Origin: Sclerodactyla briareus
Lineage: Eukaryota; Echinodermata; Holothuroidea; Dendrochirotida; Sclerodactylidae
Length of the DNA: 64,000 bases
Direction: 5' to 3'
Assembly (NCBI GenBank): GCA_026419785.1
Contig: JAODTK010003643.1
Span: 186,001-250,000, forward strand
Below, piece by piece: positions 35,818 through 50,800 of the stretch. How positions within the stretch are numbered: position 1 is the first letter of the stretch; each line of letters starts with the position of its first letter. The notes under the pieces are model-generated. The model was not told the DNA's origin, made no database searches, and saw only the letters and a program-made list of their open reading frames with translations. A program made the translations under genes and the position numbers.

Positions 35818-38800
35818 GTAAGTGGAGTGGTCAAGGATCCTCTTTAAACTGGGTGGGAAGAGGAAATGACATATACCTATACACTAAATCATTTGAATCA
35901 TTGCAAGTACTGTAGGCTGTACAAAAACAACTAAAGGAAGCATGCATATAGTGATATTGAAATGATCGAGAATTGGATGTCTAAGCCAAAGGACACAAGC
36001 CCAGAGCAGTTACCATAAGACTACCCCAAACTAATTTCACCCGGATTGCCGACATTCTGTTCTCTGGAGCACAGAAACAGAGTACTTATAATGGCACGGG
36101 TGGTACCAAGATGCTTGTTCCTGTTGAGTTGTTAAACATTGAATGAAGAGTAAATGAACCTACTAGATTAGCGCTCATAGCAGGGGTTTTCCTCCCAATT
36201 ACTGTATTTATTGCATTTTCTCAGTCTACGGTATTGCTTTGGTCAAATATTTCAATTAAAAATGATAATAAGCGAGCTTATTCTGCACATTTCATCTTCA
36301 GCAAATTACTACGGCCAGTACATATGTATGGCCAAGGCTTCCAGGGAGGTGGTGGGTATGGCGGCTATGGTATGCCACCACGACACCAAGGACCACCGCA
36401 CCAGCAAAGGCCGATGATGCCAGGGTACAACAATATGCTACAGTAAGTAGCCCTTCTGGGAGGCAGTCACCCCAGACTCTGCCGACAGTGCCGTGCCAGA
36501 AACCAAACAGAAAAAGTGTCAAAAACAAGCAGCTCTTCACACTGAACCCAATGCTGAAAAATTTAGTTCAAAACATTCCAAATGTTTTGCGACGTTGTAA
36601 AATCACTGAGAATCGTTTGACAATTGCATAATGTCAATCCTTGATGATGTTGATTGTACTGGGTTCAGGAAGCCAATTTGACTCATCGTGGAACCCTAAC
36701 CGAATTTTGATCGTGGATGAGCACCGGCAACAACGCGCCTTCTCTTCTGATAGTGCCAGATGATTATCGAGGAAGGAGTGACACCACAATACCTGCTCCG
36801 GGACCGCAATTTTAAGTCCCCATCCGAAAGGTCGATCAGTGAATTCCAGGAACCGACCACTTTCTCAGAACCTGGAGGAGCGGAAGATGTTCGACGCAAC
36901 TGCTCACAGCCGACCGACGAGACCTATTGCAAGTGCCCCCGAAAGAAACCACCCGAAATTACCCCGCCCACTGCTCAACAGCAGACCAGGAAACCTCAAG
37001 ACCAGGAACACGCCAGGCGAACTGCACGTACAAGCCACTTCTGGAAAAACGCCCGGTGCTGATCGGCGGCAATTCGAACCCGGGACTGTGCAGCAAACGA
37101 CGACACACTGATACCGCTCTACGATTCTCCCGCCTAACACGGTTTGTTCTGCTGTTTTAACTCGGTTGTCTGTCTGTGTTTGATGAAATACATGTAGACA
37201 ATAAATTATAATTGATGGAACAGCACTAATGGAACTTTTTCATACCCAAAGAATATAGAGCGTTCTGTAGCAGAATTCTCCTCGAGTGAATGCCTAAAAT
37301 TGCAAGTAGGACAGGATAAATACGAATCTCCCAGGAAGAAGGGAACAATATAAGTTACCTTTGAGAATGCAACAACAAATTCTCCCATTATTTTTAGCCA
37401 GGGTTGCAGGACTTGTCTCATCTTGTTCGCAGTACTGCAAAGCTGGGCGCGGCGCATCTTAGGGGTGTGTTCATTTATTCTTTCAGTGATAACTGCTAGA
37501 TGTGATGCAGCAGGGTATATGTACTTGAGAGGTAGCTGTGGTATGTGCTGTATGTCACTGTGGCACCGAGAACTATCACACCAACATAGATCGGTCAATG
37601 ATGTCTGGCTACAATGACATGGTACCAATGCGTCCCCCAACTCAATCCTACCAGTAATATCTGCTGAATGGTGTGAGGTACTAATGATGAAGTGGTTAAG
37701 TTTCGGAGAGTGGTGACAGTTTTAAAATGGGCCGTAATAATAGAGCTACATGTATAGGGAGAACCTTGCTAATACATTGTCTGTACGGTGGAGAGCCTGC
37801 AACACACTGTGAACAGGCGCTCATTTAATATCATCAACTTATTCCTCCAACAGCCACACCTGCAACCACCGAACTTCCAGCAGCAATATGGGTACAGGAA
37901 CAACTACCCCATGAACGGACCCCCTCCACCACCCCATAATAACTACATGCAGAGACCTCCTTTCCAACCTAACTCTCCTGCTGGGCCTAACCATCCAGAG
38001 AATACACCCCCTCCTCCCCCCAGGGAAATAAAAGGACAGTCTACAGCTCCCCCCGGGGGGCCAGCGGAGGGGAATAAGACACCAAGCGAGATGGTAACAA
38101 CATGCCATTGAATAATGTAGCGACACCAGTGTCTTCTGCGAGCCCTGTTCCGACCTATGCATACAAAGTGAAGGGAGTGAAGAAAAGAAGGGAAAGCACA
38201 CGAGATGGAACCAGCAGGGGTAAAATGTCAGGTGAGTGCAAGTCCTAACTGTGATGTACTGAGAGCCCACATTAACTTTGGATGCCTATAGAAAAGATGT
38301 ACCTAATAGGGCGCCTTCTATCTACTGAATGAGTTGGCAGGATCATCTCCTTGTTGATAATTCAGCCATGAATAGAATCATGCTCACACAACCAGCGCTC
38401 ATATTTACGCTGTCATGCCTGCTTGCTCTAGTGACTCAGAGCAGCTTGTAACACTGATTGCAGCGGTTTTCCAACTTATTGCACAATTATATAAAACGAG
38501 CACATACTACAAAGCAATTAGTCTTTGGCATGCGAAGCACAGGCAGAACTTTGTGTCTTTGGGGATGTTATTTATCAATGGTGATAAAGCACTCCTCGAG
38601 GGGTCAACTCATTAGAAGATTTAAAAAAAACTGCTCCAGTCATTAAGATACTGGTGCTATGCCTGTTACAAATTGGTACAACCGTGGCATTGATACCTCG
38701 TTTTGATCGGTGGTTCCTGTATCTTTTTTACACTGATTGCAATAATGTTGAGATCATTTATATTACCGATTCGACCTTTCACCTCTCCCAGTTCCTCCGG

Positions 38801-41800
38801 GAGTTCAGGCTATCAGGTTTAATCTACCAAAGAAGCATAACTTCACGCCTGCGAGGAACGCTGGTATCCTTTCATTGGGCCAAGGATGGCATCTGCTCCT
38901 GCCCCCCGACTCCCCCAAAGACGGAGACTCCAGCCGTATCCAGGGAGAACGAACCAGCTAAACCAGCAGGGGCGGCGAAAACCACACCCCTGAGTGGAAG
39001 AAAGTTACCCCCCAAAGTAAGCATCAACTGGGAGGCAAAGGATAGGCTGGTCTTTGGTTATGCATTCTAGAATGGCCTGGTCCATCGCTATACATCCTGG
39101 CATCAACTCTACTGGTCTTTGACAGGCATTCTGGAATCAGTTGGTCTATGTGTTCGTATGACAGGGATCGACTGGTCTTCGGGGGGGGGGGGCATTCTGC
39201 GTTTGACTGGCTCCTGGGAATGCATACTGGGACCATCTGGTCTTTGGCAAAGTAGTTTGAGGGCGTGAAACCTCACTCAAGGATAGGCATTTAAAATAGT
39301 GGCTCCAAGAGCCGGGTGGAAATGAATGTTGAACTCCCCTGTCTGCTTGTCTGGGCTTCTGTCATATCTGATTGGTGTCATGATCGTTCATCTAATCATC
39401 CAGAAAGTGGTAGTTTCACTATCTGGGGCTACTGTTAACGTTAATTGTTGAGGCACTTGGAATTTTGTCAACCCATCACACCCAACACCTCAGAAATCTC
39501 ATTATTGAAAGTACGGTCTAGTGGTCTAAGTATACGTCTTGCAGCTAGGACTTTGAAACTGGAATCTACTGTTGATGTGCCTAATGCATCCAGGCAACAT
39601 AGTTGGAAAAAGTTACAGGTATAACTGGGAAGGCCCTGGGCTGCACCAGAAATGGTAGGGTAAATTCCGCGTGCCAATTCGGCAAATTCCGCGTCTTTCC
39701 GCGCATCGCAAGATCGCTGTTTTTCCGCGCAATTCCGCCCCATGTTGTACCTGTTTCCGCAAAGTCTTGGCTTACTGATTCGAGCACTAACAACTGACCT
39801 TGATTTCCACTTACAAAGTCATATCAAACTCCTCCCTCAAATACATAGAACTATGACTATAACTTCATCACAATAGCCACGTGCACCGGCATGCACTGCA
39901 CGTAACACCAACCACAATTGGGTCTAACAACACGGGGCAGGAATGGCCGATCTCACCATATGGCGCAATCGACACGTACCGAATTGGCCGAGCCGATTCA
40001 TCTAATTAACGGCACGCCTTGTTCCCCACTGCAGGATTCGCCATGCCACATGCACAATAGACACAGTACATCACATCACAATTAAAACATCGAACTTGCC
40101 ATCAACTATGCACACACTAATACTTCGGCTAAACATCGCCCTTCTCGCCGCTATTTGGTCAGAATAGGAACAGAAATTAAGGGCATGGCACTTAACCCCA
40201 TCGACTTAACATGTGTGAGTGTCCGCTGTCGTGGACGTGAGTTAATTAATTCCCATCCACGTGGCTCTAAACTTTCAACAGTTAAGACATAGGGCCAGCA
40301 CACGCGCCATCTTTATTGGTTCATTGACAGCAGAAGTCACGCCCCACTGCACAGGGGCACGGTGTGGTGTCTGCCGCTGTGGCAATTCGCGGAAAAGTAA
40401 CTCGGGGTGTTTCTTTCTGTTGAAGTCCGGGATCGGAGTTCGCACAATTGAATACTGAATATACTATCAAAGGCTTTGGTGAGTGTATCCAAATTACATG
40501 AAATAAACGATCACAGTTTTAACAAAGGGAATTGAGATTGAAAGAAACGGGGACTGCAAATTGATTTCTGTGATAGGCAAGCACAATTAAATACTGAATA
40601 TACTATCGAAGGCTTTGGTCAGTGTATCCAACTTTATATCAAATAAACGTTCACAGTTTCAACAAAGGGAATTGTGATTGAAAGGAAACGGAGACTGCAA
40701 CTCGATTTCCATGATAGACAAGCACAATTTCCGCGCAATCCGCAATTTTTCGGAAATTCCGCGCTGACGCTCGAATTCCGCTCATAACATGTTATTTTCC
40801 GCGATCGCGGATTCTCCGTGCCTAATCATACTGCTTGGTTGTTACTGATTTTCTTTGTGTGTCCTGTCCTAACACCGAAGATGGAGTCTAAGGGAATCCT
40901 CATTCCTTGGCTTAGCTTTGTGTTAGTGTTACATTGGGAAGATGTCCGACTCCCCCCTCCCCCTCAATTGGAGAGGTCATAAGTGTCACTAGGTGAACCA
41001 GATTTCCACAGTTTCTTAATTATTCCTGTTCTCAATAAAGTTCGTTTCCTTTCCAACAAGATAGGCTATATGCTTGATCAACAATATAATTTGGTCAGGA
41101 GCGGGAGGAAATTGCAAAATTCAGCCTCATTTTTGCTCTCATAAAGAAATCAATATACTCAAAATCTAACCTTTTCGAGAAGCATCTCCAGGTTGAAGTT
41201 CCGTGGGACCATATTTATTCATGATTTGAACAAGACACTTTGAAGTTAGAAGTAAGCAATATTTTGAATTTATTTAGTGTTTCATAATATTATTTTCCTT
41301 TGTTTCAGGTGTCAGGCATTGCCCCACGAATTGAAGTGAGTTCCTTTGTTATATTTTTCTCTATCTCTCTCTCTCTATATATATATATTAAGTTCCTTGA
41401 TTTCATATCATTACTGTTCAATTCATTTTCCTGATTTTGTTCAGTTTGCTAGAGGCTATAGTTCTGCGAGAGTGCGTGGTTTCATAGATAGCATGTCATT
41501 TCTGAACGACAGTTGGTTGGTTTGTCCAATGTCTGATAATGTTGTTTCACAGCTTGAACACCTCCAAACGACTGTAGCATTGAAAGTTTTTGAACTTCTA
41601 CAACTCTGCGCATACCGGGGACTGACACTTGTTCAGTTTTTGAAGGCTACTTTTTTGTAGCCTAGTTCACTTGATCTTACTTCGGTTCTTTTGTCCTTCT
41701 GGGCTTTCCAAATAGGTATTATGATGCTACACACTGTAGTGTACAAAGGTATTGGGTCCTTTTTTTCAATAACAAATGAATTTTGTCAGGGCGAGTTTTT

Positions 41801-44800
41801 TGCTATTTGCCATATTTGCTGCCTCCAATGCCATTCCAATAACTCCCACTGCATATTGTGTCGCACTCTGCTCGCATGTTTCTCCATATGTCGGCCTACA
41901 CACATACCAAGGCTTTCAATGATTGAATTTCGGCACTTGCCATCGCGTAAATGGGAAGTGATTCAGTGCCTCGTTCGTGGGTGAGCAGCATCCGAAAAAC
42001 ACAGGGACAGCCGGCGAATTGGCTCCCAAAAGTTAAACAATTGCAAAAGTATACGTCTTGGTAGCTGCGGACAGCAAAATTCCTTTGGCGAATACATTGC
42101 ATGTCTTTCGCCATTTCACATTTATGTTTTTGGTCACATTGAACTGACCTCTACTGACTCTTTCATACATGGAATGACTTGGAACAGTTCTACCACATTG
42201 GCCTCATATTTGCTATCAGGGGCCCATTCCTAATCCTGTGGCAGTGAAGTGGACACCCCTTCCCACAGAAATGAATATCGAACATTGTTTGACACTCATA
42301 GTGATAGTTGAACCACTCCACAAGTTACCATTGAAGATCATTGAGGTGGGGGGGGGGAGGGCACACGCCCCATTCTAGGGCACCACTTAGGAATTGGACT
42401 GGAGTTGTAATTTTAACAATCCTGTGGCGGCGGGTCTAATGTAACTAGGGCGAGAATTGGACCGGGATGTATGGGTAAACAAATCCTGTTGAGGCAGGGT
42501 CTAATGTCACTAGGCGAGAATGTGATAAAGCCAATCATGTCCCTGTACAATAAGTTTTTTTGTCCACTATTCTGCGAAGGACCTTCTACAGATAAGGTAA
42601 ACACTTGCTCAGCGAGGATGGAGTAATGTAAACAAACTTGTCTGGCATTAGAAGAGCTCAATAAATTTGGAAATTGGGCGTATTAATGGTATCATGAAAT
42701 CTAATGACACTCTCGAACCTAAATTGTAGCTAAGGCTAGCCAGTAGCAAGCTTCATCCACCCACCAAGTTTAACCTGATAGCATGTATGGTTATAAGTTA
42801 TGAATGAACGTGACGAACAGAAGGGACGAACGACGAACTGACGGATAGGACATGAATGACGTGTGGAGCTGCTCTCCCGCAGCATAAAAAGAGCTCTCTA
42901 ATCACATTTAGGGGGCGAAAAATGTCAAATGTGATAAAACGCCCCTGAAAATTCTTCATTCAGCATTGTATACGAGCAAAGAGATTCGGATTTTATGCCA
43001 ATACCAGCGAAATGTTCTGATTTCTGTTATTACGATCGTTTTGTAAGACCACTGTTTCATTAGGGATCAAGTACGTCGATTAAATATTTTAGGTGAGTTA
43101 CACACAGTGAGTTCCGCCTTGAGCCTCCACCCAGCACAATGTCATACAGATGACATTCATTTGACCTGTAAGCCTTGCTGGCTCCTCATACTTTATACAA
43201 CAGGTCGACATACACGTCAGCTCAATGTACAACAGACCCCTTTCCTCGCTAACTGAAACATGACTAACTTCTTTTTTTTTAAAAAAAAAAAAAAATATTA
43301 TTCCAATACACTATCGGTCACATTTTATTAGCTACCAAGAATTTTACTGTAGGTCCCATATCGATAGTCAGTACTTCAAATTGAATTTCCCCCAAAAATT
43401 GTATGGGTAACCTGTTGCACGTGAGTCACTGGCATTAGATGCAGCGGTTCCATGAAGGCTGCCGTTGCGGGATCGAAGCCAATACCCTTTTAACAGAATC
43501 AGAGGGTTTTGCAGTTGGGAATTCTTAGCACTAATTATTTAATCGTAACAGTGCCGAAACTGTGAAATTGATATATTCTTTACAAAAACGTTATAGAGCG
43601 GATTCAAGGTGACTGTGTGCCAAACCAACCTAAGACCCCCCAAATCGAATGAAATTATGGCCACAAATTTTGGAAAAGCGCGTTGTGTGGCCTAATGTTA
43701 ATTTTGCCTATGCTACAGTGTGTAATTAGGATAACAATTTTTTCAACCTCAATTCTGAGATCGTATCAGCCTATCAATTCCTCCATCTCGTTTTACTTGC
43801 AAGACATGCACAATATTACATTATTGCACCTGGACAAGTTATGGCCCTTCAGAAACAAGAATATATTGATTTTGAGTGAAAATCTCACTGAGCGGACCTA
43901 CTACGTCCAAAGGTTTAATGGTTAGTCTCAAGAGTATCTCGGTCACACATGTGGGGTATGCCTGCAGTATCCCTGGGATCAGTTGCGTCACCATACTTTT
44001 CAAACTGGGGGCACACAGACATTTTGTGGGGGGTACCAGACTACATCTAAGGCGGAGCGCCACCAAGCTGACGCGGAGCAATACCAGAAGTTTTTTGAGA
44101 AATGACCTCTCCCGAGCATTCTAGCTGCAGGTACCAAGCTTCAAATCTGGGCATTTTGTTATCACAAATTCTGTAATCAATTGAAAATTTTAACATTTTA
44201 ACGACTCGTCTTAATTGCTGCCCCAACATTTTGGCCAGAATGTTCAATATTTTGTTGGCGCCACACTACTGTTCCCAGTGCGCGCGAGGCGCACAAGTTT
44301 TTTCTGGGGTTTTCCGGCATCTGGAAAAACAGATTCTCACCCCAACAATAGACCAGATATTTAACTCTACTGTCCCACCATGAGATGACGTTTACTCTAC
44401 GGTCCCCAACCACGACATGACTTCTTAGCAGTTCCGGAGGAACATGCGTTGAAAATCTAAGCAGTCTGATAGCCTAATTACTGCAGTTCCAAATCGTGCG
44501 TGGTCGAGGGGGAGGAAACTGACCGGAGGCTAAAGGGTTTGTAATAAAAAGAGGTTGAGCTGTAGTTTTTCAATGTCAATGAGAATGTTGTTGTATATCC
44601 CCTCACAATCTGTGAGGTGATCACAGATATGTATTAGTTAGTGGCCATTGATGTAGAAATTCCATAGCAGTGTGTGGAGACGACGGGAAAGCGACGGGAC
44701 AAAATCCACCACCAAGCCGCGAAATTTTTTCACTAGTATTGCATTCAAGGCGAATTTGGCATAATTTACTGCTTACTTGTGATATTTTTTGTTGCGTTTT

Positions 44801-47800
44801 GCCAGATCATTTCAAACTGGTAGTTGAATACTGACTAAAGAATTTTTATTGTTCGAAATCAAAATCTCTTTGGGGGGGCACAAGGTTTTTTGATTGGGCG
44901 GGGTGGGCACTGGCCCCCCTGGCCCCCTCTTGCGACACCACTGCCTGGATGTAAAATCTTGATGGTGAAAGTACACCCTGTACCTGCCAGAAATGAAGTA
45001 GGAAATGAAATAACAAAAGCAAAGTGCAGTGCCCGATTCCTCTCGGGCCCTACTCCTCGGGCAAGACTCAAGACCGTATTCTTCTACCCCCTCCATCTCC
45101 TGAGGGGTTCATCCTGAGTGATTCACCACAGTGGCAGTATACAATTTAGAGGGCAATTTTAGCGGGGCTCATTTCGAGGTTTTTTTGAACAAATTAATGT
45201 TTAATCAAGTATCCGCCCCGAAAGCTCCAAGTTAGCCCGCCCCCCCAAAATGAAGGTTTAGGGTGGGGCGATTTTATTTTCAAAATACCCCCAAAATGAA
45301 AAAGTATTTCAACCCTGGTGTAGGAACATGTCCTGGCAACTGGAATCTTAAATATTGACTTTCAAATGAATTTGTGACTTGATTTCACTCACCTATTGTA
45401 CCAGGAAAAGTTCTGCTCTTCATATTTATTTCGGCGCAGTTGTACTCATAATTGACACTTTAACTTGGCTGATGCTTTGCTTGGGGGCATGTGCCCTACT
45501 AACGTTTAGCTAACTTGGGCTCTACTACAGGGATTACGTTCAAGGCATGTCAGCGCCCTGCCGTTCAGAGAAGGATAAGGACACGGTCGAGGGCTTCCTG
45601 CACAAATTATTTACTGACCAGTGCTTCTTCTGGGGATTGGACGAATTACATAGAGACTGGGCCAATGGCCCCACTTCCAAGTGTGAGTTAGTCCCTGTCA
45701 TTGTCGTAATTCAAACTGTAGACCCCCTCCTCAGAGACTTCCTCCCCCTCCCCTCCATAACTGGGAAAAAAGGCTGTGGGGCTTGCAGGGCTAAAACCAA
45801 GAGGGTCAGAATGGTAGGCAAACAAACTGGAGGATCTTAAACAATTGATAGATAAATAGATCTATATAGGTGGACAGATCTACCTAGGTAGGGAGATCTA
45901 TCTTCCTATCGTTGATGGTATCTGCAGTTTATGAATTGTTTGGCCTTTTTGGGGCTCTCGACGTGTCTGTTTCCTGAGGAATGTTGAACAAACTTTACCA
46001 CAAGGTTTCGGGCCCATAACATTTATTTATCATCTGTGTGGAAAAGCTGCAAAATGATTTCTTCTCAACACTTGGGTCTGTGTTATTATGGACGAGGTGT
46101 TTAGAAGGATCATCAGTCAAAGGTCATTAAATGGGTAGGAAAGAACTTCTCAGTAAAAACTGGGCCAAAATGCATCTTCCAACATAACCAGGTTGAACTA
46201 GGAAATGTTGGGCCGGTAAACGCTCCAGACGGTATATATCACACTTCCCGCATCAGCCTTCTGTCATCTCTGATTCAAGAATTCCTAGTGAACATGAATC
46301 TGGACATATTGTAGAAAGAGACATTTCTAGGTAGAGGCTTGGTGAAGCGACAACGTGTAGGGGCAGGTATATTGGGTCATTCAACCCCCACCCCATGAAT
46401 TGAAAGAGCAGAAGGGGCCAACCTATGACTGCAGGGTAGGAAACATTTTTTTCATTTCGTGTGCTATTTTAAAAAAAAAAAATCGCACCGCCCCTCAATC
46501 CCATTTCGGGTTGCTACTTTGGGAATTTTTTGCGTAGTGTCTATTCCTAACCATTGAAACGTGGTCCCAAATGCATTGGCTAAAAGGCCAGCAATTGGTT
46601 AGCTATCAATAACACACGCACTGTTCGTGTTCCAAACAATGGCATTGGACAAACATCTTTTCGCATGCAGATTTGCTTTGGGCGGCAGTAGTGGATTTTT
46701 CATCTCATCAGAACCGATCCAATTTGGCTGGCATGGCATGTTATAAATTGTTGGAGAGGTCGATACGCAGTCACATATGGCCCAGGCGAAATGGTAAACT
46801 CGGGTAGGCCCAACTTGGGCAGTTACTAACTGCCGCTGTCACGGAGCACTTGAGCAAGATAGAAATGACTTGGCCATCTCACAAGAAGGTGATCCCTCAG
46901 TCCCCCATTTCCTCTTCTCGGACTTTATATTTTATCGCAGTCTTTTCTCCAGTTTGTATTCTTTGCTGTCAGGTTTACATTTGTGAACTTTGTACATCTG
47001 CTCCGATTCTCACGAAATTGATCAGAACCGTCATTACTTCATCAATCTACCTCTGAATAGTGATCAAACTACGATTATGCCAATTATCGGATTTCCCCTA
47101 GATGGCCGATTATTTTTTTCCATAATCGGAGAATCGATTCCTATACGATACCGATTATTCAGGTTGGTACATTACATAACAGCGTTCAAATGTCTTACAT
47201 TACGTAAGGCGACTTCCCTGAGTTGAATCCATCAATAGACCTACATGGGTAGTCATAATTCAGCTTTAGTTTCAAGGTCATTACTTATCAAATTCCTCTT
47301 TTTATTCATGCATATTTTGGTTCCTGGTGAAGGTTAACAAAATAATATACGGGCCATGCTTTCGAAATGATTCGAAGCTCCAATACTCTTGTGAATATCA
47401 ATAAGGGCGATAACGGCCGGACCACTGGGCACGAGAAGCCTGAACTACTTTTCTCGTGGCTACACCAGTACACAAACAACATTGTTGTATGTTTACACAA
47501 TTGTAGTGCGGTAACATCAAAGCTGATCATCTCTCCACAACACACGTCAGGCCTTCTATGTTTTAGATTTTTTTCTGGTTTTTCCGTCGGACAACCAGCT
47601 AGTGTTGCATTTTTGGTTGTGCGAAGGGAGAAATGGTTGTCCTGCAAGTTAGCGGCAAGTTCAGTGATTGATCGCTCTCACTGTTTCTGGTGCTTTAATG
47701 TGGCCACGGCTTACCACGTGGTCCTGGAGGCTCTCAACGCTATGGGACCTCACCCTACTCACAAACCCTGATCAGATGGGCCATTGCCCCATGACTTTCA

Positions 47801-50800
47801 CAGGATTTACAGAACATTAATATCGCTCTCCCTGTCATATCATAGCCATGGTTTATCGGCAGGGTTCCGACAGCCACAACTCTTGACATTTTCGTTGCCG
47901 AGTCTCTTCATACTTGGCCTGGCCTTCCTTCCTGCTTTTTTTTTTCTTCTGGCTCCTAATTGAGGATCATGCAGTAACGCCACGTTTTTCAAAAGATAAA
48001 AGACGGCCATTGTTATTTACTCTTAGGTTTCCAAATGTGGGGGGAGGGGATTCTCAGAAACTGATTAAGCAGTTCTTAGTTATGGGCATACCACCGAAAT
48101 GGCCACATTGCCAGTTTTTAAACAATAGGAATGTCTTTTGGCGAATAGGTTACGCCTACTCCGGTAACCGTCATAACCTAGGACCGCCTCCCTCTTGGTC
48201 GGCAAGTTTGTCTCCCTGACCCTCGCACCCCTCTCCTCGCAAATCGACTGCACTGCATTGCAACTAATGCTACCACTTTACACGTTATTTAGGCAGTGGG
48301 GTACCTGGGATAATCACCCCATGGGCCATACTCATTCCTGCTTGCCATCCCATAGCTAGCATGACTGTCGCCGAAAGGGTCAATGCTCTTCAACGGCAAC
48401 ATTTTTCTGGCCGTCATAGTGAAGCGTTCTTTTCTTCCGTGCAGGCAAGAATTTATTGTGTGTTGAATAAATGAGAAAACAAAAATGATGATTGTCAATG
48501 GCTCCACTATCACAAAAGGTATCCAGCATTGGCCTAAGCTACGTGAACTTGCTATGAGTTTTGGACAGGGACCACATATAGCCTAAATCAACAAGTGATT
48601 TCTGAAACCCTTTGAAAAGAAAAAAAAAAAAAACAAATAACATGATTCATCACTCTTTTTGGAATGTGTTTGTATTAACTCATCTAGCATGCCTGTTTCC
48701 TTTTTGATATTCTTAAATTTTTTCAATTGGGCATATCTTTCAACGTTATTTTACATTGAATTTGGTCGCAATTCCACATGTTTAAGGCATAGAGTGTGTA
48801 CATACACCAGTACTTCAAAACATGTCATCGAACTTTCGACTGTGTGGAAGCGGACACACAAATAGTGTTGTCCTCTCTGTCCTGCAGTGTTACTATGTTT
48901 GACACACAATGATATTAGGATGCAATACATTGATGCCTGAGGCTAAACCGAGATCGTGACTGGTTGTAAAATTGTAAGCTAAAAAAGTGGTAGTCCAGCG
49001 GACAACCATCATGTCAAAACTGGTTGTCCGTTCAGAATTTTCAGTCGTCTCGGACGATTGGATGACCGTAAAATGTAGCCCGCACTACCTTCTATGGGTT
49101 TTCCCATTGGCCCTGTGGTCAAGACCGGAACACTCGAGCGGTAGCGGGTCCCCCGCCTATCCACTAAAAAGTTGCTGTGGCCTGTGACTCACTCGCGTAG
49201 AACCTACTTACTCAATGCCATACTGAATGGTGTAATCACCAATTTTTCGCACTGGGTACAGTAAAACGATGATATTTTAGTTTTCGCAATGATTTTAAGC
49301 ACATTCACAATCAAATCCAGGCCATGTCTTGCTTCGTAAACCATTCCAAATCGAGACAATGGTTATGTGGTAGCAGATGCCATTCGTAGTTTGAGTGTGT
49401 CTCATGTCATATGTGCAGTGTATAGCGCGATGCACAGCATATAACGTAGTTATGTTACGGCTGATGAACGATCGTTTTGTGAGTTTTTATTATCGGGGAG
49501 GCGGATTGCGGAATGGGGGGGGGGTATGTCCAGCGCCTGTGGAAATTGCAAAACATTTTTTCTTCAATCAAAAAAACCGTGTGATATTTTGATATGTGTT
49601 TACTACGGTGTTTTCCAATTTTATGATGTTAGTGCGGCGATCTTTACGGGTTGCGATTTGCTCAATATGTCACTAATTTTCGCACCCCCTATTCGTTTTC
49701 GGGTGCTGTTTTTGACCTTTCGGGTGCGAAATCGCACTCCCCCCCTGTTTTTTTCCGACGCTGATGACATTGATATTTCAGGCCCAAAATCAAGTTTTTC
49801 ATCCTTGCTCATAAATTTCTACTCAGAAGGACTTTTTGTGATTCTTCATTCTACTGATCAGACTACTATTTTGCAATTGAAATAATATATAACATCCCAC
49901 AGCTCATAAATTGTAGATACGGGTTTCCATATGTAGATGGAACACCAAAGTATTAAATTAAAATCAACCCCACACATCTTTTTAATTTGTTTTATGATTG
50001 ATCTGATTATTTTGTCAATTTCTTTCTGACGGTGAATAATTAAACAAATTCTTCCTTTCATTTAATGGTATGTTTTTCAGGTTGTAGGGGCCATAAGAAG
50101 CATATTAAGGCCTATAATCACTGTTAATTGTTATGAGGCACCCCTACAGGCCCCGGACAAGGTGCGTCCTAAATAAGCACATTTTTCAGATTACCTTTAA
50201 CCACATGATCACCCACCTTAGGTCAAATTCAGGTCAATGGTCACACACATGCAGGTCACAATTATATCCAATGATGGTGAACCCTCCAGCCTTCGCCGAT
50301 ATTCATTCTCCGATTCTACCAAAAAACGTTTTTTGACCCCTAAGTGACCTCGAATTACTTTAATGATATGACGTTTTTTATGATAATTGGTACTCTCCAT
50401 TTGATGCAATCCTCCTAGAAGCATATTGCTTCCAATTAACATTCCAATGTTTATTGCACGAAAAAGTATTAAACTGATTTTGACTGATCAGGATAACGAA
50501 TATCAAATTAGTCCTACAATTGACCCTCGGTGATCTTGATTGCTAATTGACTCAATTTAACAGGAATGGTAGTAGGTCCTATTCACAAGTTCGTCAAAAT
50601 CCTAAAAGTTAGAATAATTGGCATTATTATTCTAATTATGCTACGAATATGTAAATTAAACCAACATAATTACCTTCATTGATTTCAACGCAATTGCATA
50701 AATTTATCGGTACTGTTAGAATGTCCTACTCACACAGTTTCTGTGAGACTCCAACAAAGTTATAAATTTGCCTAATGGCAAATTGGGCCAACTTTATGCA

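Noticed and set aside
36839-37111. 90-codon plus-strand frame as a LENG8 exon or retroelement gene
   Set aside because: It overlaps the minus-strand tRNA-like SINE and matches no LENG8 segment or known element protein.
47367-47771. 135-codon open frame in LENG8 intron 7
   Set aside because: No recognised family, and it lies within an intron with no splice support. The ggacaacca/tggttgtcc phrases here and near 49000 are too short to define a repeat.
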